A DNA stretch of 64,000 nt. Origin: an uncultured Odoribacter sp. Lineage in GTDB: Bacteria > Bacteroidota > Bacteroidia > Bacteroidales > Marinifilaceae. The notes beneath the pieces are model-generated. The model was given only the letters and a program-made list of their open reading frames with translations, searched no databases and was not told the DNA's origin. This document shows, one piece after another, positions 52,149 through 61,147 of this stretch. Positions within the stretch are counted from its first letter, which is position 1. The number at the start of each line of letters is the position of its first letter. The stretch lies in contig CAJUQA010000004.1 of assembly GCA_910588375.1 (NCBI GenBank), forward strand, positions 62,001 to 126,000. Reading direction: 5' to 3'. Position numbers and translations under genes: made by a program.

Positions 52149-53669
52149 ATGAAAAGGACATTATTGATGATTCTGGACGGTTGGGGGATTGGCAAGCATG
52201 ATAAAACCGATGCTATTTTCTGTACTCCGACACCTTTTATTGATGGATTGACAAAGATTTATCCGCATACGCAGTTGTACACGAGCGGGGAAAATGTGGG
52301 TTTGCCTGACGGGCAGATGGGAAATTCCGAAGTGGGACATTTGAATATAGGTGCTGGCCGTGTCGTGTTGCAGGATTTGGTGCGGATAAATAAGGCGTGT
52401 CGTGAAAATACGATTTTGCAGAATCCTGAAATTGTGAAGGCTTTCACCTATGCCTGCGAACAGAATAAGCAGGTGCATTTTATGGGATTGGTTTCCGACG
52501 GAGGCGTGCATAGTTCGCTGGAGCATCTGAAAAAATTGTGTGATATATCCAAAGAGTACAATATCGAAAAGACGTTCGTCCACTGTTTTATGGACGGTCG
52601 GGACACCGACCCCCGGAGCGGTTTGGGTTTCATCAAGGAATTGAAGGAACACATGGCGCATTCGGCCGGACGTATTGCTTCTGTCGTAGGACGTTATTAT
52701 GCTATGGACAGGGATAATCGTTGGGAACGGGTGAAGGAAGCATACGATATGTTGGTTTACGGTACAGGCTTCGAGACGCAGCATGTGGAAGCGGCGATAA
52801 AGAAATCTTATGAGGAAGGGATTACCGATGAGTTTATCAAACCGATTGTACATGTGACCAGTGACGGCCGGCCGGTGGGATTGTTGCAGCCGGGAGATGT
52901 GGTGATTTTCTTCAATTACCGGAATGACCGGGCGAAGGAATTGACTATCGCTTTGACCCAGCGCGATATTCCGGAACAGCAGATGAAGACGATGCCGTTG
53001 TATTATTGTTGTATGACACCGTATGATGCAACTTTTACTGGATTGCATATCCTGTTTGACAAGGAGAATGTGGAAAATACGTTGGGCGAGGTTGTCAGCC
53101 GTGCCGGATTGAAACAGTTGCGTATTGCCGAAACTGAAAAATATGCCCATGTGACTTTCTTCTTTAACGGAGGCCGGGAAGCGCAGTTCGAAGGGGAGAA
53201 CCGGATTCTGGTGCCTTCTCCCAAAGTGGCGACTTACGATTTGCAACCCGAAATGTCCGCTCCCGAAGTGGCTGATAAATTGGTGGAGCAGTTGAATCAG
53301 AAGTCTGCCGATTTTGTTTGTCTGAATTTTGCCAACGGGGATATGGTGGGACACACCGGGGTGTATGAGGCTATTCAGAAAGCGGTCGCTACTGTTGATG
53401 CCTGTGTGAAAAAAGTAGTTACCGCTGCCCGCAATAACGGTTATGATGTGTTGATTATTGCAGACCACGGGAATGCGGATAATGCCGTGAATGCGGACGG
53501 TACGCCCAATACGGCCCATTCGTTGAATCCGGTGCCTTGCATCTGGGTGACAGAGGAACAGGGAAAGAGCATGCACGAAGGTGTTTTGGCGGATGTCGCT
53601 CCGACTATTTTGCAGATTATGGGCGTGGCGCAGCCTGCGGAAATGACCGGTAAAAGTTTGATAGGATAA
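52149..53669 (+). CDS. gpmI: 2,3-bisphosphoglycerate-independent phosphoglycerate mutase
   Basis: 506 residues of the alkaline-phosphatase superfamily. [11 protein letters not shown] carries the first metal Asp, and [15 protein letters not shown] carries the catalytic Ser near residue 60. [41 protein letters not shown] and [12 protein letters not shown] complete the Mn and substrate ligands. It converts 3- to 2-phosphoglycerate in glycolysis. It overlaps the DUF3109 start by one base. Confidence 0.96.
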   Translation: MKRTLLMILDGWGIGKHDKTDAIFCTPTPFIDGLTKIYPHTQLYTSGENVGLPDGQMGNSEVGHLNIGAGRVVLQDLVRINKACRENTILQNPEIVKAFTYACEQNKQVHFMGLVSDGGVHSSLEHLKKLCDISKEYNIEKTFVHCFMDGRDTDPRSGLGFIKELKEHMAHSAGRIASVVGRYYAMDRDNRWERVKEAYDMLVYGTGFETQHVEAAIKKSYEEGITDEFIKPIVHVTSDGRPVGLLQPGDVVIFFNYRNDRAKELTIALTQRDIPEQQMKTMPLYYCCMTPYDATFTGLHILFDKENVENTLGEVVSRAGLKQLRIAETEKYAHVTFFFNGGREAQFEGENRILVPSPKVATYDLQPEMSAPEVADKLVEQLNQKSADFVCLNFANGDMVGHTGVYEAIQKAVATVDACVKKVVTAARNNGYDVLIIADHGNADNAVNADGTPNTAHSLNPVPCIWVTEEQGKSMHEGVLADVAPTILQIMGVAQPAEMTGKSLIG

Positions 53670-54253
53670 TGCTACAAATCGGGGATGTCATTGTCAGTTG
53701 GGATATTTTTGAAAAGAAATTTTCCTGTGACTTGGCAGTGTGCAAAGGGATATGCTGTATAGAGGGGGATTATGGCGCCCCCCTGGAAGAAGGGGAAATC
53801 CGGCAGATTGAGGAGAATTACGCGCATATAAAACCTTATATGACGGAGAGAGGAAGGGAAGCAGTGGAAAGCCAGGGATTTGCCGTAAAGGATTGTGAGG
53901 GAGAATGGGTAACACCGTTGGTTGATAACCGCGAGTGTGCCTATGCCATTGATGAAAAGGGATGCTGTTGGTGTGCCATAGAGAAGGCGTGGAATGAAAA
54001 AAATTCTTCTTTTCGCAAACCCGCTTCCTGTCATTTGTATCCCATCCGTGCCACCCGTTACCCGGCTTTTGAGGCTTTGAATTATCACAAATGGAAGATT
54101 TGTAGCTGTGCGCGAGTGAAAGGATATGAACAAAATATGCCGCTTTACCGTTTTTTGAAAGAGGCGTTGATTCAGCGTTACGGGGAAGAGTGGTATGCCG
54201 AATTGGAATATGCGGCAAAGGAACTCGAAGAAGGACGGCTGATAGTCAAATAA
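53669..54253 (+). CDS. DUF3109 cysteine-rich protein
   Basis: 194 residues, cytoplasmic, with ten or more cysteines arranged as in the YkgJ/DUF3109 metal-binding family: FSCDLAVCKGICCIEGDYGA, NRECAYAIDEKGCCWCAIE, ASCHLYPIR and WKICSCARV. The clusters probably bind iron-sulfur or zinc. The function is unknown. It starts on the last base of the gpmI stop and is co-transcribed with it. Confidence 0.87.
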   Translation: MLQIGDVIVSWDIFEKKFSCDLAVCKGICCIEGDYGAPLEEGEIRQIEENYAHIKPYMTERGREAVESQGFAVKDCEGEWVTPLVDNRECAYAIDEKGCCWCAIEKAWNEKNSSFRKPASCHLYPIRATRYPAFEALNYHKWKICSCARVKGYEQNMPLYRFLKEALIQRYGEEWYAELEYAAKELEEGRLIVK

Positions 54254-54287
54254 AAAACGGTTTTTGGAAAAAATAAAAAAGAAAAAA

Positions 54288-54317
54288 TTGCAAAACCGGA
54301 TTTTATACTTATCTTTG
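54288..54317 (+). promoter_or_regulatory. Promoter of tRNA-His
   Basis: TTG at 54288-54290 and TATCTTTG at 54310-54317, 19 bases apart, match the Bacteroidota promoter. The box ends 18 bases before the mature tRNA 5' end. Confidence 0.75.
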
Positions 54318-54335
54318 CCAGCGCAAAAGCAAAAT

Positions 54336-54410
<75 letters not shown>

Positions 54411-54413
54411 CTG

Positions 54414-54447
54414 AAAAAAAGCAGTTGATTTTTCAACTGCTTTTTTT
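54414..54447 (+). terminator. Terminator of tRNA-His
   Basis: GCAGTTGA (54421-54428) and TCAACTGC (54433-54440) with TTTT loop, flanked by A7 and T7, begin directly after the tRNA. Confidence 0.92.
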
Positions 54448-54537
54448 ATTCTTTCCCGTTTTTGATACGAATGTCCAAATAAATCTTTAATTTTACGTGT
54501 TTTGAAAACGTTTGTAAATCCTATTTAAAATACAATC

Positions 54538-57417
54538 ATGGCTAAAGAACAATTTTTAGGAAGACATGTCGGGCCTCGCCCGGAAGACATCACAAAGATG
54601 TTGAAAGTGATCGGCGTTAATTCCGTGGATGAACTGATTCAGCAGACCGTTCCGGAATCCATCCGTCTGAAAAATGTACCGGATTTGCCGGCCCCTCTGA
54701 CCGAAGCGGAATTTTTAAATAAGATTCGGGAAATAGCCTCAAAGAATAAGTTATACCGTTCGTTTATCGGACAAGGCTATTACGATACGATTTCTCCGGC
54801 GGTAATTATTCGGAATATTCTGGAAAATCCGGGTTGGTATACTTCTTATACTCCTTATCAGGCGGAAGTGTCTCAGGGACGCCTGGAGGCTTTGCTGAAT
54901 TTCCAGACGGTGATTCTGGAACTGACGGGAATGGAAATCACCAATTGCTCTTTGCTGGATGAGGCCACTGCGGCAGCGGAAGCTATGCAGATGATGTTTG
55001 CCTTGCGTAACAAGGAGATGAAGAAGGCGGGAGCCAATAAACTTTTTGTCGACAATAAAATTTTTCCCCAGACCCGCGATGTGTTGATTACCCGTTCGGC
55101 TCCTTTCGGAATAGAATTGGTGTATGGGGATTACGATACCTTTGAATTTACTCCCGAAGTTTTCGGTGCTTTGGTGCAATATCCGGCTTCTCACGGACAA
55201 GTCCGCGATTACCGGTCTTTTGCCGAAAAGGTGCATGCGCATGGTGCGTTGCTGGCGGTGGCTGCCGATTTGATGAGTTTAATATTGTTGACACCTCCGG
55301 GAGAATGGGGGGCGGATATTGTGGTGGGTTCCACTCAGCGGTTTGGTATTCCGATGGGGTATGGCGGACCCAGTGCAGCTTATATGTCTACCCGTGAAGA
55401 GTATAAGCGGAATATTCCCGGCCGTATCATCGGCGTGACGGTGGATGCCCAGGGACGGAAAGCGTTGCGTTTGGCATTGCAGACCCGAGAGCAGCATATC
55501 AAACGGGAAAAGGCCTCGTCCAATATCTGTACGGCAACGGCGTTGAATGCTACGATGGCCGGATTTTATGCCATTTACCACGGAAGGGAAGGGTTGGAGA
55601 GAATCGCCCGACACATCCATTCGGCAGCAGTGGTTCTGGCTGAGGAGATACAGAAATACGGTTATGTATTGAAAGTGGATAAGTTTTTCGATACCCTTCG
55701 TTTCGGACTGCCTCAAGGAGTGACGATGGAAGTGATACGGGACAAGGCATTGGAGAATAAGATTAACCTGCATTATTGTGATTGTTGTTGCAGCGGGGCT
55801 GTCGGTTTGTCTACGGATGAGAAAATAAACGAAGAGGAAATCAATACGATTATTCGGATTTTTGCTGAAGCTGCCGGCAAGAAGGCAGAGAAAGCGGAAT
55901 TCATAGATGACCGTACGGTATTGGAGCCGGCGATGTTGAGGGACGATGATTTCCTGGATGAACCCGTATTTAATCTCTACCATTCGGAAACAGCTCTGAT
56001 GCGTTATATGAAGAATCTGGAGAGACGGGATATTTCTTTGGCAACTTCTATGATTTCTTTGGGCTCCTGCACAATGAAACTGAATGCTGCTGTGGAAATG
56101 TTGCCGTTGTCTTGGCCGGAATTTGGCGGTATTCATCCCTTTGTACCCGAATCGCAGGCGGAAGGTTATCGGCAGATGATACAGGAAACCCAGGATATGT
56201 TAGCCAAGGTGACGGGATTTGCCGGATGCAGTCTGCAACCCAATTCCGGAGCAGCAGGAGAATACGCCTCTTTGATGGTGATACGGCAATATCATTTGTC
56301 AAGAGGAGAAGGGCACCGCAATATCATGTTGATACCGGCTTCCGCTCACGGAACCAATCCTGCTTCCAGTGCTATGGCAGGGTTCACTATTTTAGTCGTG
56401 GCTTCTACTCCGGAAGGAAATATTGATGTGGAGGATTTCAGAAAGAAAGCGACGGAAAATAAAGACAACCTGGCGGGAGCTATGATTACCTATCCTTCCA
56501 CCCACGGTATTTTTGAGGAATCGATAAAAGAATTGGCGGCGATTGTTCACGAAAACGGCGGACAGTTGTTTATGGACGGAGCCAATATGAACGGGCAGTG
56601 CGGACTGACCAGTCCGGGAACCATCGGAGCGGATATATGCCATTTGAACTTGCATAAGACATTTGCCATGCCTCACGGCGGTGGCGGTCCGGGTGTTGGT
56701 CCCATTTGTGCTGCTCCTCATTTGGTGCCATTCCTGCCTTCTCATTCTGTAGTGAAGACGGGCGGTGAAAAGGGTATTCATGCTGTGGCTGCTTCTCCTT
56801 TCGGATTTGCCAGTCTACTTCCCATTACCTATGGTTATTTGCGGATGTTAGGGGGCGAGGGATTGAAGAAAGTGACGGAAATGGCCATTTTGAATGCAAA
56901 CTATCTGGCTTCTTCTTTTGAAAAATTGGGCTTCAAGATATTATATAAAGGAGCCAAAGGGCGTGTCGGACACGAAATGATTTGGGATTGTACCGAGTTT
57001 AACAAACAGTTCGGCATATCGGATTTGGATATTGCCAAGCGTTTGATGGATTTTGGTTTCCATGCTCCCACGCTTTCTTTCCCCGTGCATGGGACATTGA
57101 TGGTAGAACCGACAGAAAGTGAACCGAAAGAGGAGTTAGACCGTTTCATCGCAGCCTTGAAGACGATTCGGGATGAGATTGTGGAAATCGGAGAAGGGAA
57201 AGCCGATAAGACTGATAATGTATTGAAAAATGCACCCCATACTCACCGAGTACTGACGGCCGACGAATGGACACACGCTTATCCGCGGAGCAAAGCCGCT
57301 TATCCTTTGGATTGGGTGGCAGAAAACAAATTTTGGCCTCAGGTAGGCAGAGTGGATGACGGTTATGGTGACCGCAACTTGGTTTGCTCTTGCAGTATCC
57401 TTTACGACGAAGAATAG
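54538..57417 (+). CDS. gcvP: Glycine dehydrogenase (decarboxylating), P-protein
   Basis: 959 residues, the full-length single-chain form with two homologous halves. The N-terminal half begins FLGRHVGPRPEDITKMLKVI. The catalytic half carries the PLP-binding lysine in CHLNLHKTFAMPHGGGGPG near residue 704, preceded by FMDGANMNGQCGLTSPG. The P-protein decarboxylates glycine and transfers the aminomethyl group to the lipoyl H-protein. The gcvT and gcvH genes are not adjacent. A terminator follows. Confidence 0.96.
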   Translation: MAKEQFLGRHVGPRPEDITKMLKVIGVNSVDELIQQTVPESIRLKNVPDLPAPLTEAEFLNKIREIASKNKLYRSFIGQGYYDTISPAVIIRNILENPGWYTSYTPYQAEVSQGRLEALLNFQTVILELTGMEITNCSLLDEATAAAEAMQMMFALRNKEMKKAGANKLFVDNKIFPQTRDVLITRSAPFGIELVYGDYDTFEFTPEVFGALVQYPASHGQVRDYRSFAEKVHAHGALLAVAADLMSLILLTPPGEWGADIVVGSTQRFGIPMGYGGPSAAYMSTREEYKRNIPGRIIGVTVDAQGRKALRLALQTREQHIKREKASSNICTATALNATMAGFYAIYHGREGLERIARHIHSAAVVLAEEIQKYGYVLKVDKFFDTLRFGLPQGVTMEVIRDKALENKINLHYCDCCCSGAVGLSTDEKINEEEINTIIRIFAEAAGKKAEKAEFIDDRTVLEPAMLRDDDFLDEPVFNLYHSETALMRYMKNLERRDISLATSMISLGSCTMKLNAAVEMLPLSWPEFGGIHPFVPESQAEGYRQMIQETQDMLAKVTGFAGCSLQPNSGAAGEYASLMVIRQYHLSRGEGHRNIMLIPASAHGTNPASSAMAGFTILVVASTPEGNIDVEDFRKKATENKDNLAGAMITYPSTHGIFEESIKELAAIVHENGGQLFMDGANMNGQCGLTSPGTIGADICHLNLHKTFAMPHGGGGPGVGPICAAPHLVPFLPSHSVVKTGGEKGIHAVAASPFGFASLLPITYGYLRMLGGEGLKKVTEMAILNANYLASSFEKLGFKILYKGAKGRVGHEMIWDCTEFNKQFGISDLDIAKRLMDFGFHAPTLSFPVHGTLMVEPTESEPKEELDRFIAALKTIRDEIVEIGEGKADKTDNVLKNAPHTHRVLTADEWTHAYPRSKAAYPLDWVAENKFWPQVGRVDDGYGDRNLVCSCSILYDEE

Positions 57418-57435
57418 CAAATGCAACATAAAGAG

Positions 57436-57463
57436 AAGGGGCTGTTTTGACAGCCCCTTTTTT
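57436..57463. terminator. Terminator between gcvP and rsmD
   Basis: GGGGCTG (57438-57444) and CAGCCCC (57451-57457) with a 6-base loop and a T run lie between convergent genes. Confidence 0.88.
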
Positions 57464-57498
57464 GTTGTAAAAAGGTTAGCTATAAAAAACAGACTTGC

Positions 57499-58038
57499 CT
57501 ATATTTTTCTAAACAGTGAAAAGTTTACACTTCCGTATTCCCGATGGTCGAAAAAATAGGGGAGATGGCTGTAATCGACGGAGGCGGGATGTTCGATGAT
57601 GGCAATTCCGTCGTCTTCCAATAAGTCGTTATTGAAAATGGCTTGTGGAACTTCCGAAATGTTTTTCAGTTGATAGGGTGGGTCGGCAAAGATGATGTCG
57701 AATTTGCGTCCTTTGAGTTTCTGGCAGGCGATAAAAACATCGGTTTTGAAGATTTTGATGTTTTTGAAGCCGATTTCCCCGGCAGTCCTTTTGATGAAAC
57801 TGTAATGATTGTAATTCAGTTCAATGGCAATAATCTCTTTAGCTCCACGGGATGCAAACTCGTAGCTGATGCTTCCTGTACCGGAAAATAAATCCAAAAC
57901 GGTAGCATCTTCGATATCTACATAATTGTTCAGTACATTGAAGATGTTTTCCTTGGCAAAGTCGGTTGTGGGGCGTGCCGTGAAATTTTTATCAGGGAAG
58001 ATTTGCCGCCCCCGGTGGGAACCACTGATTATTCGCAT
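57499..58038 (-). CDS. rsmD: 16S rRNA (guanine966-N2)-methyltransferase RsmD
   Basis: 179 residues. It begins MRIISGSHRGRQIFPDKNF, the usual RsmD start with RPTTDFAKENIFNVL. SAM motif I is VLDLFSGTGSISYEFASRGA, and the catalytic motif is FADPPYQL. It methylates G966 of 16S rRNA. The start overlaps the 3' end of the DUF3822 gene by 10 bases. Confidence 0.92.
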   Translation of the reverse strand: MRIISGSHRGRQIFPDKNFTARPTTDFAKENIFNVLNNYVDIEDATVLDLFSGTGSISYEFASRGAKEIIAIELNYNHYSFIKRTAGEIGFKNIKIFKTDVFIACQKLKGRKFDIIFADPPYQLKNISEVPQAIFNNDLLEDDGIAIIEHPASVDYSHLPYFFDHREYGSVNFSLFRKI

Positions 58039-58865
58039 TTGTGTAGGCTTAACAAGTGAATAAAGCGGGAACTGTTCAATTCGTCGTTATTGAGAAGTAG
58101 ATTCAACGTGTTGTCGGTTAAGATCGAAATGTTTGGGATATAATTGCTGATAAGCTGGTAAAATTTCGGATCGTCCACCAATGTACCTGAAAATACGGAT
58201 TGCAGGTTTGTGAGGTCTGCCTGGCAATCTTTCAGACAACGTAAAATATAATAAATGATGTCCGGTACGGAGTTATAAATAAATGAATTGAATAGTTTCA
58301 CTTCGTTGCTCTGAGTGATGAGTATGTCAAAATAACGGTCCTGTATGTCCACGAAAAGGTGGTGGGTGTTGAGTAATGCTGAATTCAGCGAGTTGATAAG
58401 GAAAGGATAGGCGTTGTTGACAATACACAGGGATTGATAACGACTGGTCAGAAAAGTGATGAAGTTTCGAGGAAGCGCTTCTGTCAGATAGGCTTCCATT
58501 ATTCTGATTTTCCTATATAGCAGGATGTCGTTTTTTTCTGTCGGTAGGCATACGCGGAATGTATCCGACAGGTAGTTTTTATTGAAAATATGTGCCGGAA
58601 TGAGGATTTTGTCTTTTTTACAGGGAGAGATATAAACTTTTTTGTATTTCAGTTTCAAGATTTCATCTTCCGTGATGGTTTTCTTCACTCTGGCAATGAC
58701 TTCGTCTTGGGAGTCCAGACAGTAAGGCTGGTGGGAAAAGGCAATCAACCTATTGTTGTCATGCAGACAAAACGAAAGTCCATCCGTTGAATAACGGATG
58801 GACAAGGTATATTGAATAGAATTCTCTTTGCTGAAATTGGTATCTAAATAATAGATATTTTGCAT
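58029..58865 (-). CDS. DUF3822 family protein
   Basis: 278 residues. The pattern YTLSIRYSTDGLSFCLHD near the start, AHIFNKNYLSDTFRVCLPTE in the middle and HHLFVDIQDRYFDILITQ fits the actin-like DUF3822 family that accompanies rsmD throughout Bacteroidota. The function is unknown. It overlaps rsmD by 10 bases and follows the pilin-like gene after 10 bases, so the three form an operon. Confidence 0.85.
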   Translation of the reverse strand: MQNIYYLDTNFSKENSIQYTLSIRYSTDGLSFCLHDNNRLIAFSHQPYCLDSQDEVIARVKKTITEDEILKLKYKKVYISPCKKDKILIPAHIFNKNYLSDTFRVCLPTEKNDILLYRKIRIMEAYLTEALPRNFITFLTSRYQSLCIVNNAYPFLINSLNSALLNTHHLFVDIQDRYFDILITQSNEVKLFNSFIYNSVPDIIYYILRCLKDCQADLTNLQSVFSGTLVDDPKFYQLISNYIPNISILTDNTLNLLLNNDELNSSRFIHLLSLHKCE

Positions 58866-58875
58866 GCAATGTTTT

Positions 58876-59520
58876 TTATTCCCAGTTACCTACGTTGTTG
58901 TTGGCTTCATTCAAATCTCCCACTTTCAATCCGGGATATTTGTTCAGACGAAGTCTTTCGCCATTTTCCTGCAAGATACTTTCATGATAGATCGGATCCA
59001 GGTTTTCAAAGATTTCCGTGTTGGAAATCCGGGCTTCGAATACAGGAACTTCAATACCGGAATCGGTTTTGATAAGGTTCGTTCCCATTTTGAATTCGTA
59101 TTTTTTATTGGTGAAAGGAACGTATCTCAGATTGTCGATAGGATAGTCTTTTCCGAAAATATTTTCCAAAGCATTTACTTTAATTACTTCGCGGATAATG
59201 AATCCTTTCTTTACAGCTTCGGCTTCCGTCATTCCTGCTTCAACCTGTTCGTCGGTCAACTGTCCGATGGAACGGATGATTTTGACAGAATCGTATTTTA
59301 TAAAATTGATCAATGTATCAAAGCTGGCAGTGTATTTCCCTTTTTCTGCTCTGTAGGCATCCTGGGCAGTACGAATATCTTTCAGTCTCTGGATAATTCT
59401 GTCGTATCTTTGTTTTTTGATGGTTTCAAAACGCTGGGGCACCATGATACTTTCATAGCACTGATAACCCAGAAATACGATCACTGCTGCTAATACAATC
59501 TGAATAATAAGCTTTTTCAT
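58876..59520 (-). CDS. Conserved single-span protein with pilin/GspG-like segment
   Basis: 214 residues. One N-terminal transmembrane helix (about 3-25, LIIQIVLAAVIVFLGYQCYE) leads into an amphipathic helix. The segment IRTAQDAYRAEKGKYTASFD is typical of the alpha-C/beta-1 region of GspG/type IV pilin folds. No prepilin-peptidase cleavage motif (G-F-x4-E) is present, so it probably stays membrane-anchored. The remaining residues are beta-rich without a known motif. It is first in the operon with DUF3822 and rsmD. Function unknown. Confidence 0.7.
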   Translation of the reverse strand: MKKLIIQIVLAAVIVFLGYQCYESIMVPQRFETIKKQRYDRIIQRLKDIRTAQDAYRAEKGKYTASFDTLINFIKYDSVKIIRSIGQLTDEQVEAGMTEAEAVKKGFIIREVIKVNALENIFGKDYPIDNLRYVPFTNKKYEFKMGTNLIKTDSGIEVPVFEARISNTEIFENLDPIYHESILQENGERLRLNKYPGLKVGDLNEANNNVGNWE

Positions 59521-59643
59521 ATTTTAATTATTTGAATTTAATTACATTATATCAAGCCTTTTTGGGCTCTAACATATTAATTGTATCTTTACATCCCCGT
59601 TTCAAACGATGGAAACGCAATTGCCGGAAATAATTCCTGCTCG

Positions 59644-59651
59644 CAAATTTA
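59644..59651 (-). promoter_or_regulatory. Candidate promoter of the pilin-like/DUF3822/rsmD operon
   Basis: The minus strand reads TTTTTCCTAAATTTG, whose end TAAATTTG fits TAnnTTTG. The same 15 bases occur before the phosphohexomutase gene at 62964-62978. It would give a leader of about 115 bases. Confidence 0.45.
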
Positions 59652-59695
59652 GGAAAAAAAATAAATAAAGACCATTTTCCGTTATAAATTTCTCC

Positions 59696-61108
59696 ATGAT
59701 ACAGAAACATTTTGAAGATATGGTGCAAACTTGCCTGGGGTTTTCGTTTTCTCCGACCCAGAAGCAGGCTATGTCATGTTTTGCCGACTTTTTTTTGAAG
59801 CAGAGGGAAGAGGGAATGTTTGTATTGAAAGGGTATGCCGGGACGGGAAAGACGTCGTTTGTTGCGGCCATTGTGAATGTGTTGGTGAAAATGGAATATA
59901 AAGTGGTGTTGCTGGCTCCGACCGGGCGGGCTGCCAAAGTTTTTTCCACTTATGCCGGCCAGCCGGCTTTTACCATTCATAAAAAAATTTATCGGCAGAA
60001 AGCGGCGACAGAAGGGGAAGGGGATTTTAATCTGGGATTTAATCCGGGGGCGAATACGCTTTTCTTTGTGGACGAGGCTTCCATGATTTCCAATACGATG
60101 GAAGAGAGTAATTTCGGAAGCGGACATTTGTTGGATGACTTGGTGGAATATGTTTATAACGGCAGGAACAACCGGTTGGTATTGATTGGAGATGAGGCTC
60201 AGTTACCCCCGGTGGGCTTGGAAATGAGCCCGGCATTGGAACCGCAGATTTTGCGTATGCTGTATAGTTTGGAAGTATATGAAGCGCATCTGACGGATGT
60301 TATGCGGCAGGCGGAGGAGTCGGGGATTCTCTGTAATGCGACGGTGATAAGAAGTCTGATAGGGACAGGAAGGGCGGATTTAAAATTGTGTGTAGGGGTG
60401 TTTCCCGATGTATACAGGATAGGAGGCGGCGAGTTACTGGAAGAAATAGAGACGTGTTACGGGAAGTTCGGTGTGGATGAAACGATGATTGTGTGCCGCT
60501 CCAATAAGCGGGCCAATCGATACAATGAAGGCATCCGGCGGATGGTGCTCTACCGGGAGGATGATTTTTGTAGCGGGGATAAGGTGATGATTGTCAAAAA
60601 CAATTATTTCTGGGGAAAAGATTATGAACATCTTGATTTTATAGCCAACGGGGATGTGGCGACAATCCTTCGTACGGGGAAACGGATGGAGCTTTATGGT
60701 TTCCGTTTTGTGCATGCGGATTTTTCTTTGGTGGGATATGAAGAGGAGTTCAGTGCCTGGGTGATGCTGGATACCTTGTTTTCAGATTATCCGGCTTTGA
60801 ACTATGAGGAAGCCAAAAACTTTTATCTGAATGTAGAGGCGGATTATGCGGAAATCCGTTCCCGCAAGAAGCGTTTTGAAAAGGTGCGGGAGAATGAATA
60901 TTATAATGCTTTGCAGGTAAAGTTTGCCTATGCGGTGACCTGTCATAAAGCACAGGGCGGACAGTGGGATGCCGTATTTATAGACCAGGGATGGTTGCCC
61001 GAAGCAATGCTGAATGATGAATATTGGCGTTGGTTGTATACAGCTGTGACCCGTGCCAGGAAAAGGGTTTATTTTGTTAATTTCAAAGAAGAGTTTTTTG
61101 AAGGGTAA
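59696..61108 (+). CDS. RecD-like superfamily 1 DNA helicase
   Basis: 470 residues. Walker A is LKGYAGTGKTSFVAAIV near 44, and motif Ia is LLAPTGRAAKVFS. Walker B is LFFVDEASMIS, motif III is VLIGDEAQLPPVG, and the UvrD-like C-terminal motif is YAVTCHKAQGGQWDAVFIDQ with WLYTAVTRARKRVYFV. It lacks the long N-terminal domain of RecD2. It probably unwinds DNA 5'-3' in repair. It stands alone, divergent from the pilin-like operon, and ends at a strong terminator. Confidence 0.88.
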   Translation: MIQKHFEDMVQTCLGFSFSPTQKQAMSCFADFFLKQREEGMFVLKGYAGTGKTSFVAAIVNVLVKMEYKVVLLAPTGRAAKVFSTYAGQPAFTIHKKIYRQKAATEGEGDFNLGFNPGANTLFFVDEASMISNTMEESNFGSGHLLDDLVEYVYNGRNNRLVLIGDEAQLPPVGLEMSPALEPQILRMLYSLEVYEAHLTDVMRQAEESGILCNATVIRSLIGTGRADLKLCVGVFPDVYRIGGGELLEEIETCYGKFGVDETMIVCRSNKRANRYNEGIRRMVLYREDDFCSGDKVMIVKNNYFWGKDYEHLDFIANGDVATILRTGKRMELYGFRFVHADFSLVGYEEEFSAWVMLDTLFSDYPALNYEEAKNFYLNVEADYAEIRSRKKRFEKVRENEYYNALQVKFAYAVTCHKAQGGQWDAVFIDQGWLPEAMLNDEYWRWLYTAVTRARKRVYFVNFKEEFFEG

Positions 61109-61110
61109 TA

Positions 61111-61140
61111 AAAAAGGCGGGGATATTTCCCCGCCTTTTT
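61111..61140. terminator. Bidirectional terminator
   Basis: AAAAAGGCGGGGA and TCCCCGCCTTTTT form a perfect 13-bp stem with a 4-base loop between the convergent helicase and phosphohexomutase genes. Confidence 0.92.
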
Positions 61141-61147
61141 TCAGTTA

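Noticed and set aside
52161..53576. 471-codon open frame on the minus strand
   Set aside because: Antisense to gpmI, whose catalytic motifs are complete; no domain in the shadow frame.
53694..54218. 174-codon minus-strand frame
   Set aside because: Antisense to the DUF3109 gene, whose cysteine clusters are conserved; the shadow is His/Pro/Ser-rich.
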